Assembly: GCA_014189685.1 (NCBI GenBank)
Contig: DVAB01000024.1
Location: 1 to 36,525, forward strand
Length of the DNA stretch: 36,525 bases
Direction of reading: 5' to 3'
Origin: Candidatus Naiadarchaeum limnaeum
GTDB lineage: Archaea; Undinarchaeota; Undinarchaeia; Undinarchaeales; Naiadarchaeaceae
The position numbers and the translations under genes were made by a program. Every line of letters begins with the position of its first letter. The first letter of the stretch is position 1. The notes below the pieces were generated by a model. That model was given only the letters and a program-made list of their open reading frames with translations. It made no database searches and was not told the DNA's origin. This document shows, piece after piece, positions 6,597-13,375 of this stretch.

Positions 6597-7742
6597 TTAT
6601 TTTTTTCTCAGTGCTGCTCTGCACCGTTTTATTCCATTATTTATATCATCATCCAGTTCTTCCACAATTTCTTTTTCTGCACTTTTCAAAACTGGCTGGC
6701 TTTTTGTTGCGTCAAGATAGACTTCCAAGGCTTCATCATATCTCCTTATTTTTTCTAGTGCTCGCGCTTTTGTGAAAAGAATCTCCTTATACGGAAAAGT
6801 CGCAGCTATTGCAGCGTCGCAAAAAGAAATTCTTTCTTCTGCCGGAAACTCTTCCCAAAATCCTCCGTCAGTTACTGTCGCATCAACAATTCCATCCCAG
6901 AAATCGCTAAATATACGATCAGAAAAGCGGAAGAGGTCCCTAAAACACTTCTTTGCTTCTGTAATTCGCTTATCTTTTATAAATATTCTGCACAATAATT
7001 CGTATGCTGTAATTACTATGGCCTCGCCGAGTATTTTTTCTTCACGCGAGGCTTTTGTTTCTTTTCTAATTCCCTTTGCAATAGAAAAAGTTTCAGGGGC
7101 AAATTCTCTAAAAGTAGTAAAATATACATATAAGCATGATACATATTGATCTAGAATTAAGAAATTAAGTGTTGGGTCTTCTTTATTATCTAATCTGTAG
7201 GCTTCTCTTATACTCTCAAGCATAACTCTAATCTTTTTCTTTCTTGAAAAACTTCCGTTAGGAGTGAAATATGATTTCTGAAAATAAAGGAAAGCTTTGT
7301 TTTGCTCTGGGGAGTCTTCCTCTTTTAGTACTATATCTAAAAAATGCAAAAAAATATCCATAAATTTTTTATCTTCTGTTAAAATATAGAATTCTTCATG
7401 TTTCAATAGAAAATATATAGTATAATGCATTGTAAAATAGAGGGCTTCGAAATCGTGTTGAATCAGTTCGACATTTTCAAGTACGCATCTTTTGAATTCC
7501 CCAATTTTCTGCAATCCTGTAAGTGCAATTATTTTTATCTCTATTGCTTCTATATTGGCCGGTTCGTTCTCTATAGTTTCCTCAGCTAATTTTAATGCGC
7601 CATCATAATCCTCAGCTTCGAGGCTATCCCTATATTTTTCTGACCGTTTTGCTGCACGTTGTCTAATCCTCTCAATGGTCAGTTGAAGCCCTTCTTCGAG
7701 TTTGTGTATAGGTGGTCGTTGTTCTTTTTTTGGCGTTGGCAT
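6597..7742 (-). CDS. TPR-like helical repeat protein
   Basis: A 381-residue soluble, almost wholly helical protein. The N-terminal region (about 38-75) and the C-terminal region (about 325-360) read like TPR units: YRDSLEAEDYDGALKLAEET with NIEAIEIKIIALTG, and ILFTKARALEKIRRYDEALE. The middle is helical with little repeat signature. TPR folds bind other proteins, so a scaffold role is likely but the partner is unknown. The ATG at 7742 lies 27 nt from a strong TATA box (TTTATATAAAA on the minus strand), so the mRNA is probably leaderless. No operon partner is evident. Confidence 0.75.
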   Translation of the reverse strand: MPTPKKEQRPPIHKLEEGLQLTIERIRQRAAKRSEKYRDSLEAEDYDGALKLAEETIENEPANIEAIEIKIIALTGLQKIGEFKRCVLENVELIQHDFEALYFTMHYTIYFLLKHEEFYILTEDKKFMDIFLHFLDIVLKEEDSPEQNKAFLYFQKSYFTPNGSFSRKKKIRVMLESIREAYRLDNKEDPTLNFLILDQYVSCLYVYFTTFREFAPETFSIAKGIRKETKASREEKILGEAIVITAYELLCRIFIKDKRITEAKKCFRDLFRFSDRIFSDFWDGIVDATVTDGGFWEEFPAEERISFCDAAIAATFPYKEILFTKARALEKIRRYDEALEVYLDATKSQPVLKSAEKEIVEELDDDINNGIKRCRAALRKK

Positions 7743-7762
7743 AAGAAATAGTTGTTTTACAA

Positions 7763-7775
7763 TTTTATATAAATA
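7763..7775. promoter_or_regulatory. Near-symmetric TATA box between the TPR gene and the 7776-7956 locus
   Basis: TTTTATATAAATA is nearly palindromic. On the minus strand it is 27 nt from the TPR gene start at 7742. On the plus strand it would place a transcript start near 7790-7795, inside the structured locus that ends with hairpin B and a T-rich tail. Use in the plus direction is inference. Confidence 0.55.
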
Positions 7776-7970
7776 GCGCCAGCGACAGGATTCCCACCTC
7801 AGAACCGAACTCTGAAACGCCTTGCCGGTTCCGACACAAAGCGAAGGTTTGTGAGGTGTTCCATTCGCCTCAAGTACTTGAAGCTGGATTTCCAGCCTTC
7901 GCTTTGTGTGACCTCCATCAAGGGATTCATCTTTGCAATTTGTGCTAGAATCCCTTTTATTTCTACTTTT
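7776..7970 (+). ncRNA. Candidate structured RNA, with hairpin B copy 3
   Basis: There is no coding frame here. A perfect 14-bp stem joins 7834-7847 (ACACAAAGCGAAGG) and 7896-7909 and encloses smaller hairpins: GAGG/CCTC (7853-7856 with 7868-7871) or the competing palindrome CAAGTACTTG (7871-7880), and CTGGA/TCCAG (7884-7895). Then comes a 9-bp hairpin, AAGGGATTC/GAATCCCTT (7920-7928 with 7948-7956), whose loop CTTTGCAATTTGTG matches the other two copies of hairpin B, and a T-rich tail (TTATTTCTACTTTTATTTTT). A TATA box lies at 7763-7775. The first bases, read on the minus strand, resemble a degraded tRNA-Ser 3' end (CCTGT then CGCTGGC and G). Strand is uncertain. I could not match it to 5S, SRP or RNase P RNA. 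Confidence 0.45.
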
Positions 7971-8005
7971 ATTTTTCCCTGAGGTGCCTACTATTTTATT
8001 TAAAG

Positions 8006-8160
8006 CGCCGAGGACAGGATTTGAACCTGCAACCCCTTGCGGGAGCAGTTATCTCGTTATTTTAACACTCGGTGTCCAACATCTTTATGAGCTTGCTCAC
8101 AAGCGCTTCGGACACCTCGTGTTTCGAGACTGCCGCGATACCGGATTCTGCCACCTCGGC
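8006..8160 (-). tRNA. tRNA-Ser (CGA) with a 72-nt intron
   Basis: A class II tRNA on the minus strand. The acceptor is GCCGAGG/CCTCGGC (8160-8154 with 8013-8007), with discriminator G (8006) as expected for serine. The anticodon stem is GCAGT/ACTGC, the variable arm TCCC-GCAA-GGGG, and the T-arm GCAGG-TTCAAAT-CCTGT. An intron at 8051-8122 interrupts the anticodon loop at the canonical 37/38 site. A bulge-helix-bulge is visible: the 4-bp helix CTCG/CGAG is flanked by 3-nt bulges AAA and ATA, cut AA|A and AT|A. Splicing gives loop CTCGAAA (anticodon CGA) and an 83-nt product. The intron folds on GTGTCC/GGACAC. CCA is not encoded. Confidence 0.9.
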
Positions 8161-8180
8161 ACATGATTTATTTCACAAAC

Positions 8181-8231
8181 GCCGAGGGTAGCGAAACTTC
8201 ATCTATTTTACCAATTTCGCCTGACCTCGGC
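8181..8231. other. Hairpin sharing the tRNA-Ser acceptor sequence
   Basis: The outer 7-bp stem GCCGAGG/CCTCGGC (8181-8187 with 8225-8231), an internal loop (GTA against CTGA), and an inner 6-bp stem GCGAAA/TTTCGC (8191-8196 with 8215-8220) lie between the 8277 gene and tRNA-Ser. GCCGAGG is exactly the tRNA-Ser acceptor 5' strand, so the hairpin could pair with the tRNA precursor, or it may be a tRNA-derived remnant or the 3' end of the upstream mRNA. Confidence 0.45.
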
Positions 8232-8276
8232 AAATTAATTATAATTTCTAAAAATAGTCTTCCTGTGATTATCTTC

Positions 8277-9173
8277 TTATCTCGACGACTTCTGTTTTGA
8301 AAGCGCAGCCCAGATTGTTTCCTTTACATCTGCCATTGAGCGCTCAACTGTACGCGCAAGCCCCTCTTTTTCCAGAGCATACAATTCATTCAGTACAAAA
8401 TCCTCGTGCGCGTGCAAGCGCTTTGCAAGCTGCTTTACATTTCCTTTTCCACGGGCAAGCTCTTTGTAAACACGGTCTTTTAACAATTCTTTTCGCTCCT
8501 CTGCAAGCCTTTTTCCCCAGGGAGTTGCAGTGCGCTTGCTTATCAAAGAATCTATTTTCGAAATATTAGTTTCCAGCATTCGCATAAGCCTTTCTCTGGT
8601 TGTTTGCCTATCTGATGTAACTAATTCTAGAATCTCGCGGCCAGCTGTTTCAGAGCTCATGTTTAGTATCTGAATTCCATATGCGCCTGCGAGCTCTCTT
8701 GCAATATCGCTCAGCTCACGATTTACAGCAAGTATAACCATTCCTGGCAAGGTGTCAAGGGAGAGCCCAATTGCATCCTTAACAACTCTCGGGTCAACTC
8801 TATTCGATCTTCCTGTTTCAAGTTGTCTGCATTCAATAACAAAATCCGGATTTGACCGTGGCGAAATCCTGTGTGTTCCTCTATAAAGTGCGTAATCTAC
8901 AATTTGTGTTGTTCTCGATTCCCCCCTCAACGGCATTCTATACCATAGACTAAAAGCCTGATTCTCATAGCGCAAAATAGCAGTTGGCGGCTGGTCAAGG
9001 GTGGCTGTCTGTCTTAATCCAGAATGCTCATCCACTCTAAACTCTCTAGTTAAAGAATCAAAAACCTCGTGCTCAACTTCTTTTTTTGATTTAATGTATG
9101 CTATTTCTGTAAGGTCTTTTTGCTCGCGCTCTTTCGAATCCCCTGATCTGAAAATATCAAATATTCCTGGCAT
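8277..9173 (-). CDS. Restriction-endonuclease-fold-like protein with C-terminal winged-helix region
   Basis: A 298-residue soluble protein. Around residues 90-135 a beta-strand pattern with NPDFVIECRQ (Asp110, Glu114, Arg116), followed by a helix and the strand GMVILAVN, resembles the PD-(D/E)xK nuclease core with Arg in place of the catalytic Lys. The C-terminal third (about 230-285) reads like a winged helix: VYKELARGKGNVKQLAKRLH, then FVLNELYALEKEGL. This suggests DNA binding and a nuclease or nuclease-derived core, but activity is uncertain because of the K-to-R change. A TATA box lies at 9213-9225, giving a leader of about 20 nt. Confidence 0.6.
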   Translation of the reverse strand: MPGIFDIFRSGDSKEREQKDLTEIAYIKSKKEVEHEVFDSLTREFRVDEHSGLRQTATLDQPPTAILRYENQAFSLWYRMPLRGESRTTQIVDYALYRGTHRISPRSNPDFVIECRQLETGRSNRVDPRVVKDAIGLSLDTLPGMVILAVNRELSDIARELAGAYGIQILNMSSETAGREILELVTSDRQTTRERLMRMLETNISKIDSLISKRTATPWGKRLAEERKELLKDRVYKELARGKGNVKQLAKRLHAHEDFVLNELYALEKEGLARTVERSMADVKETIWAALSKQKSSR

Positions 9174-9212
9174 AGTGTTTAAGATAGTACCCTTTGTGAA
9201 TTAAAAGTCAGA

Positions 9213-9225
9213 AGATATATAAAAA
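9213..9225 (-). promoter_or_regulatory. TATA box for the 9173 gene
   Basis: Minus-strand TTTTTATATATC is centred about 46 nt upstream of the ATG at 9173. Transcription would start near 9193, leaving a short leader, unlike the leaderless neighbours. Confidence 0.5.
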
Positions 9226-9229
9226 CTTT

Positions 9230-9319
9230 TACGAATAGCACATTGCCATCATCAGCTATAGCCTCGGCTCATAAGCGAAAAAAGAAAAAAAGTCGCTTCA
9301 AAGTATGTGCTTATTCGTA
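9230..9319 (-). terminator. Large hairpin overlapping the pilin stop codon, with inner T-rich loop
   Basis: TACGAATA plus GCACAT (9230-9243) pairs with ATGTGC plus TATTCGTA (9305-9310, 9312-9319), with one bulged base, a 14-bp stem that includes the pilin TAA. Inside, AAGCGA/TCGCTT (9273-9278 with 9293-9298) encloses a minus-strand run CTTTTTTTCTTTTTT. T-rich tracts terminate archaeal RNA polymerase, so this probably ends the pilin transcript. Confidence 0.5.
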
Positions 9320-9751
9320 TTTGCCAGTTAAAGTTCCGCTTTCTAGGTAAGTAAGTCCCTCAACTGTGTAACTTATATCTACTGCAACTCCAGTGTACGG
9401 ATTTCCTCTTGCACCAGATGGCACACCTGTGCATGCAAGTGTCCAGTTGTCTCCGCCTCCTTTTGCACCACTGTCTCCTGTGCAGGTACCACTGCTTACA
9501 TTCGCTTCATTCATTACTATAGTACGTCCTTGCCTATCAGCATTGATTACAATAACAGTAGCACTTCCGTCGCTGCCAATCCTGAAGTTGGTTCCAACAT
9601 TGAAGGTGTCAAATCCTGTTGAGGTCTTTGGTGCGCTAGGCTTAAATACGCCGAGTCTCCACATAACTAGTCCTACAATTATAACTATAATTATGGCCCA
9701 GCCGTATGTCATGAGGTACTCCATAGCTGTCTGACCCTTTCTACTTCTCAT
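9311..9751 (-). CDS. Small class III signal-peptide pilin
   Basis: A 146-residue type IV pilin-like protein. The N-terminus MRSRKGQTAMEYLMTYGW is a textbook archaeal class III signal: cleavage is expected after Gly6, giving a mature Gln1 with Glu at +5. One hydrophobic helix (about 17-30) then builds the pilus core. The rest is a beta-rich, Gly/Thr/Ser-rich domain of about 110 residues with two Cys (in GTCTGD and ACTGV) that may form a disulfide. It has its own TATA box (9787-9796) and a good ribosome site, GAGGTGAT, 7 nt before the ATG, unlike the leaderless genes around it. That suggests high, separate expression, as for a major pilin. It ends in a strong hairpin. Confidence 0.88.
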   Translation of the reverse strand: MRSRKGQTAMEYLMTYGWAIIIVIIVGLVMWRLGVFKPSAPKTSTGFDTFNVGTNFRIGSDGSATVIVINADRQGRTIVMNEANVSSGTCTGDSGAKGGGDNWTLACTGVPSGARGNPYTGVAVDISYTVEGLTYLESGTLTGKYE

Positions 9752-9758
9752 TTAGTGT

Positions 9759-9796
9759 ATCACCTCAGATGCACATAATTTTTCCATATTTAAATA
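9759..9796 (-). promoter_or_regulatory. Promoter and ribosome-binding site of the small pilin
   Basis: The TATA box TATTTAAATA (9787-9796) and the Shine-Dalgarno sequence GAGGTGAT (9759-9766, minus strand) precede the ATG at 9751. The leader is short and the ribosome site is stronger than any other in the locus. Confidence 0.65.
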
Positions 9797-9808
9797 TCTA
9801 TCTGTGCC

Positions 9809-10918
9809 TCATGTACCAAAAGCAGCTCCGAAAGAGTTTGTAATGAATATCTTTACAATAAGGAAAATTGCGAGTCCCACCATAACAAACAGCGGTGCCA
9901 TTTCAAGCCCTCTTTTCTCATCACCATACTTAATTAGTCCTAATAAGAGCGCTGAGAAAAATGTTGTTATTGAAATTACAAAAATCGAGAAATAGAGCAG
10001 GAACTCAGGGGTTATGCTTGTGCTAAAAGTAAGCAGAGAAACTCCTGCTTCTTGCGCTTTTGCAGAAACTTCCCCCTCTAACCCTGCTACTGCGCTGAGC
10101 TTTGTGAGCATTTCCACAAAAAATCCTGATATTGCAAGCAAAAATGGTGCTCCAATCATTCCTGCAAAAATAATAAACATGCTATACATTGCAATATTTG
10201 CATCCATTTCTTTTCTTAAGATATCCAGGGATCGAATTTCTGCTGCTGTTTCGCTGAGCAATTTTCCAAGTTCTCCACCGCTTTCAAGCCCTTCTACAAC
10301 AAGGAGCACAGTTCTCTCAAGTATTCTCGAACGAACGCGTTTGCTCATATTTTGAAAAGCAATTGTTAGCGGAGTTCCACCAATTGTTTCTGCTCCGGCT
10401 TTCTTTATTTCAATCATAAGTGCCCCAAATTCTGGGCGTGCAGAAAGCCAGATTGCTCTATCTGGGGTCATTCCTGCCCTTATGTTAGCTGAAATTAATT
10501 GCAAAGCGCTTGGAAGCACAACCTCTACATCCTTTGCCCTTTTGTCTGCTGCTATTGATAGTCTGAAATACGGAGTTGATTGTGCAATTATAAAAATAAC
10601 CACTCCGACAATTAGTGTGTAAAATTCGTTTGTGATACTCCCAAAATAACTCGCCGTAGCAGTAGCTAGGCTCAACACAATACTATATATAAAAATTTTT
10701 CCAACCCAGCTTTCAACATGGGCCTCTTCTTTTCCAGAATAGCGCAGAAGAGTTTCAGCACTTGTTGTAAAGCTTTTTGGAAGTAAGCGACTGATTTTTT
10801 CAAAAAAAGTACTGCGCGTAGCTATCTTTATTTTTTTCTGCTCCTCTACATGGGCATGCGCTTCTTTTTGTACAGCCTCGAGACTTTTTTTCAGAGCTTT
10901 TTTATCTATTTTAACCAT
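9809..10918 (-). CDS. Type II/IV secretion platform membrane protein (T2SF/TadC/ArlJ-like), second copy
   Basis: A 369-residue inner platform protein of archaeal type IV pilus machines. It holds the pilus base in the membrane and couples to the ATPase. It has a charged cytoplasmic N-terminus, two membrane helices (about 72-92 and 99-117), then the cytoplasmic T2SF domain with the conserved LPSALQLISANIRAGM (135-150) and LESGGELGKLL blocks. Three more membrane helices follow (about 245-268, 305-330, 340-362). Its start codon overlaps the stop of the preceding platform gene by one base, so the two are co-translated and probably form a heteromeric platform, as TadB/TadC do. Confidence 0.9.
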   Translation of the reverse strand: MVKIDKKALKKSLEAVQKEAHAHVEEQKKIKIATRSTFFEKISRLLPKSFTTSAETLLRYSGKEEAHVESWVGKIFIYSIVLSLATATASYFGSITNEFYTLIVGVVIFIIAQSTPYFRLSIAADKRAKDVEVVLPSALQLISANIRAGMTPDRAIWLSARPEFGALMIEIKKAGAETIGGTPLTIAFQNMSKRVRSRILERTVLLVVEGLESGGELGKLLSETAAEIRSLDILRKEMDANIAMYSMFIIFAGMIGAPFLLAISGFFVEMLTKLSAVAGLEGEVSAKAQEAGVSLLTFSTSITPEFLLYFSIFVISITTFFSALLLGLIKYGDEKRGLEMAPLFVMVGLAIFLIVKIFITNSFGAAFGT

Positions 10919-11811
10919 TAAGTTATCACCATTGGCCTTTTTGTTTTCATAAAGCTCAGGAAGAAGACTTGGAAAAATACAACCATTATTACAATTAAAT
11001 AGAAAATTTCTTTTCCAGCAACCGAGCCTGCAAATGCGCTAATCACAATAAAGAATGTAATTCCAAGCGAAGGAAGAATTATACCCATCATCATGTACAT
11101 CATTGTCCAGGGGTTCATCTCTCTTCCATATTTTCTTATAATTATGAGCTGCTCTTGTTCAAATTCACCTACAAGTGTTTCTAAAGTTACTCCAATATCA
11201 GCTCCTGCTTTAAGGGAGTTTGAAAGTTGCCATATAACTTGTCTTAATTGAAGCGAGGGGTTTGCAAAAGCTGATCTCTCAAGAGCTACCTCCTCCGGAA
11301 CTCCTGCGTTTATTTGTTTCACAATTTTGCTGAACTCCTCTGAAACGATACCATAACCACCTTTGGCAATTGAAGCCATGGTATTGAAAAGCGTAACTCC
11401 TGATTTTACTTCTATTAACCCATGCCTTAAGGCGAATAACAGATCTCTTTCAAGAGTGCGCGTGCGCGCTCTTGCGCGTACAAGCGGATAAAAAACAAGG
11501 TAGAAAAATGCAAGTATTGTTACTGAGCCGCTTACAAGAAAAATAAGATAAAGATTTGCAATTATCTGAGCTGGAGTAGCTATGAGTACTGCTCCAAACA
11601 TGACTGCTGTAATTAGCGAAAACCAGAAAATTGTTGAAAAAAGGATAATTGAAAGGTAGCTAACTGCTTCTATATCTACTCTTCCTTGAATTAAATTAAT
11701 TTCAAGATTTGGAAAATATTTTAAAAGTTTCTGTGCGGCTCCACGAAAACTCTGGCTAACCTTTTTAGCTTTATCCAGTTTGAATGGAATGAACGGGATT
11801 ATATCGGGCAT
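10918..11811 (-). CDS. Type II/IV secretion platform membrane protein (T2SF/TadB-like), first copy
   Basis: A 297-residue platform protein with the same layout as the next gene. An N-terminal cytoplasmic segment is followed by two membrane helices (about 52-80 and 88-110) and the T2SF cytoplasmic domain, with ERDLLFALRHGLIEVKSG and then NSLKAGADIGVTLETL. Two to three C-terminal membrane helices follow, ending near KTKRPMVIT. It lies 8 bp after the ATPase gene and overlaps the second platform gene by one base. Two adjacent T2SF genes point to a Tad-like/archaeal adhesive pilus rather than a one-ArlJ archaellum. Confidence 0.9.
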   Translation of the reverse strand: MPDIIPFIPFKLDKAKKVSQSFRGAAQKLLKYFPNLEINLIQGRVDIEAVSYLSIILFSTIFWFSLITAVMFGAVLIATPAQIIANLYLIFLVSGSVTILAFFYLVFYPLVRARARTRTLERDLLFALRHGLIEVKSGVTLFNTMASIAKGGYGIVSEEFSKIVKQINAGVPEEVALERSAFANPSLQLRQVIWQLSNSLKAGADIGVTLETLVGEFEQEQLIIIRKYGREMNPWTMMYMMMGIILPSLGITFFIVISAFAGSVAGKEIFYLIVIMVVFFQVFFLSFMKTKRPMVIT

Positions 11812-11819
11812 ATCTTTCT

Positions 11820-13373
11820 TTAAACTTGCTGCTCTAATATTTCAGCAGGATTTTTGTTTTTGTTTACTACGTCTAAAACATAATCCTCATTTGTGTAATA
11901 GGTATTTACAATTCTGCCAACAGCATTTATATCTCGGGTATTGCTCTTTAGCATCCATTTGAGGATTTTTTCTTTATCATCCAGATTTTTTGCCATCTCA
12001 CTGCTACTCATTCCTGTTCTGAGCTGCAGTTCCTCTACGATTCGCTGGCTCTTATTAACAGGACTCATCTTATCACCTTTTGGGTCCCATCTGTACAAGA
12101 GGTTAAAATTAACAACAGCCTCTTTCTGCTGTTTTGGTACAACAACCTCTGCAACTTGCAAAGTGCGCCTTATGTTTAACCTTCTCTGCCTGAATTGCAC
12201 TAAAATTAGATGCAGAGTTTCAAGCATTTCAACAGGGACATTAATTGGTGGATTCACTAATCTTCTATAAGTTTGCTCTATTGTATCAGCATGCAGTGTT
12301 GAATAGACAGAGTGTCCTGTGTGCATTGCCTCAAACAGAACTTCTGCTTCCCTTGCTCTTCTAACCTCCCCAACAATCATTTTATCAGGTCTCATCCTCA
12401 GAGAGTTTATCATAAGATCAAGCATTGTAACCTCTCCTTTTCCCTCAGGGTTTGGACTTCTTGTTGCCATTGGAATCCACTGCAAGAAGTTCGGCAATTG
12501 CAATTCTCTAGTATCCTCTATCGAGATTATTCTCTGATTAGAGGGCATGAAAGCTGTTAAGGAATTGAGCATTGAAGTTTTTCCGCTTCCTGTTCCGCCT
12601 GCGATTAAAAGATTTATCTCGTTTTCAATTCCAAACCACAAAAGAGCTGCAATATCAGGGCTGAGTGAATTAACTTTCGGGTCTATAAAATCAATAACAG
12701 TCCAGGGAGTTCTTGCGAATTTTCTAACTGTTAATGTGTTTCCAAATGTTGATATTGGGAAAAGTGTTGCATTAACTCGATCGCCAGACGGAAGACGCGC
12801 ATCCATAAGAGGGCTTAGGTTCGTTATTTCACGGCCAACTCTTCTTCCGATAATAGACGCAAAGTTATGGATCTGCTCCTCACTCTCAACTATTATATTT
12901 GTTTTAAGCCAACCATGCTTTTTATGGTAAATCCAAACAGGCGTATCTGCTCTGTTGATGACAACCTCCTCAATATTATCATCCGAGAATATAGGCTCAA
13001 TTTGCGCAAGGCCAAGCATTTTGTTAATTAGATAATTTATTACAGTGCTTTTCTCATCAGCTGAAAGCCTTGGGAGCTCTTTTTGTATAATGTTTTCAGC
13101 TGTTTGCTTGTATCTATTTTTTAAAGCTTCAAAGGCCTTTGGGTCAACAATTTCCTCAACCTTTACCCTTACCTCTTCAATTAATCTATTGCGCACATTT
13201 TCCAGTAAAAGAAGTGTTGCCTTCTCAATTTGAGGAGTTTCAAGATTATAAATAAGAACAAATTCTTTCGGATCACGCTCAATATTTATATTTAAATAAG
13301 TATCCCCTGATTTTATTTTGTACGCATCAATTATTCCAACTTTTTGCATTCCAGTTTTTTGCACCGTGACCAT
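11820..13373 (-). CDS. Type II/IV secretion system ATPase (PilB/TadA/ArlI superfamily)
   Basis: A 517-residue cytoplasmic hexameric ATPase that powers pilin insertion. After an N-terminal region (about 1-110) that docks on the platform, the core has Walker A GGTGSGKT (259-266), the Asp box SIEDTREL (284-291), Walker B MIVGEVRR (332-339) and the His box HTGHSVYSTLHAD (351-363). All catalytic residues are in place. The C-terminus (about 390-517) is a further helical extension. It sits between the HTH/coiled-coil gene (2 bp gap) and the platform genes (8 bp gap). Only one ATPase is present, and no separate retraction ATPase is seen. Confidence 0.95.
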   Translation of the reverse strand: MVTVQKTGMQKVGIIDAYKIKSGDTYLNINIERDPKEFVLIYNLETPQIEKATLLLLENVRNRLIEEVRVKVEEIVDPKAFEALKNRYKQTAENIIQKELPRLSADEKSTVINYLINKMLGLAQIEPIFSDDNIEEVVINRADTPVWIYHKKHGWLKTNIIVESEEQIHNFASIIGRRVGREITNLSPLMDARLPSGDRVNATLFPISTFGNTLTVRKFARTPWTVIDFIDPKVNSLSPDIAALLWFGIENEINLLIAGGTGSGKTSMLNSLTAFMPSNQRIISIEDTRELQLPNFLQWIPMATRSPNPEGKGEVTMLDLMINSLRMRPDKMIVGEVRRAREAEVLFEAMHTGHSVYSTLHADTIEQTYRRLVNPPINVPVEMLETLHLILVQFRQRRLNIRRTLQVAEVVVPKQQKEAVVNFNLLYRWDPKGDKMSPVNKSQRIVEELQLRTGMSSSEMAKNLDDKEKILKWMLKSNTRDINAVGRIVNTYYTNEDYVLDVVNKNKNPAEILEQQV

Positions 13374-13375
13374 CT

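Noticed and set aside
7790-7909. 5S rRNA-like stretches on the plus strand (CCGAACTCTGAAACGCC, later AAGTACTTGAAG).
   Set aside because: The closing helix and loop order do not match 5S rRNA, and the segments that resemble it lie outside the 14-bp stem, so a 5S gene is not supported.
9240-9260. A minus-strand box C/box D-like pair (CTGATGATGG).
   Set aside because: Box C is imperfect and no second box D or guide region lies at the expected spacing; the segment is better explained as the loop of the terminator-like hairpin.
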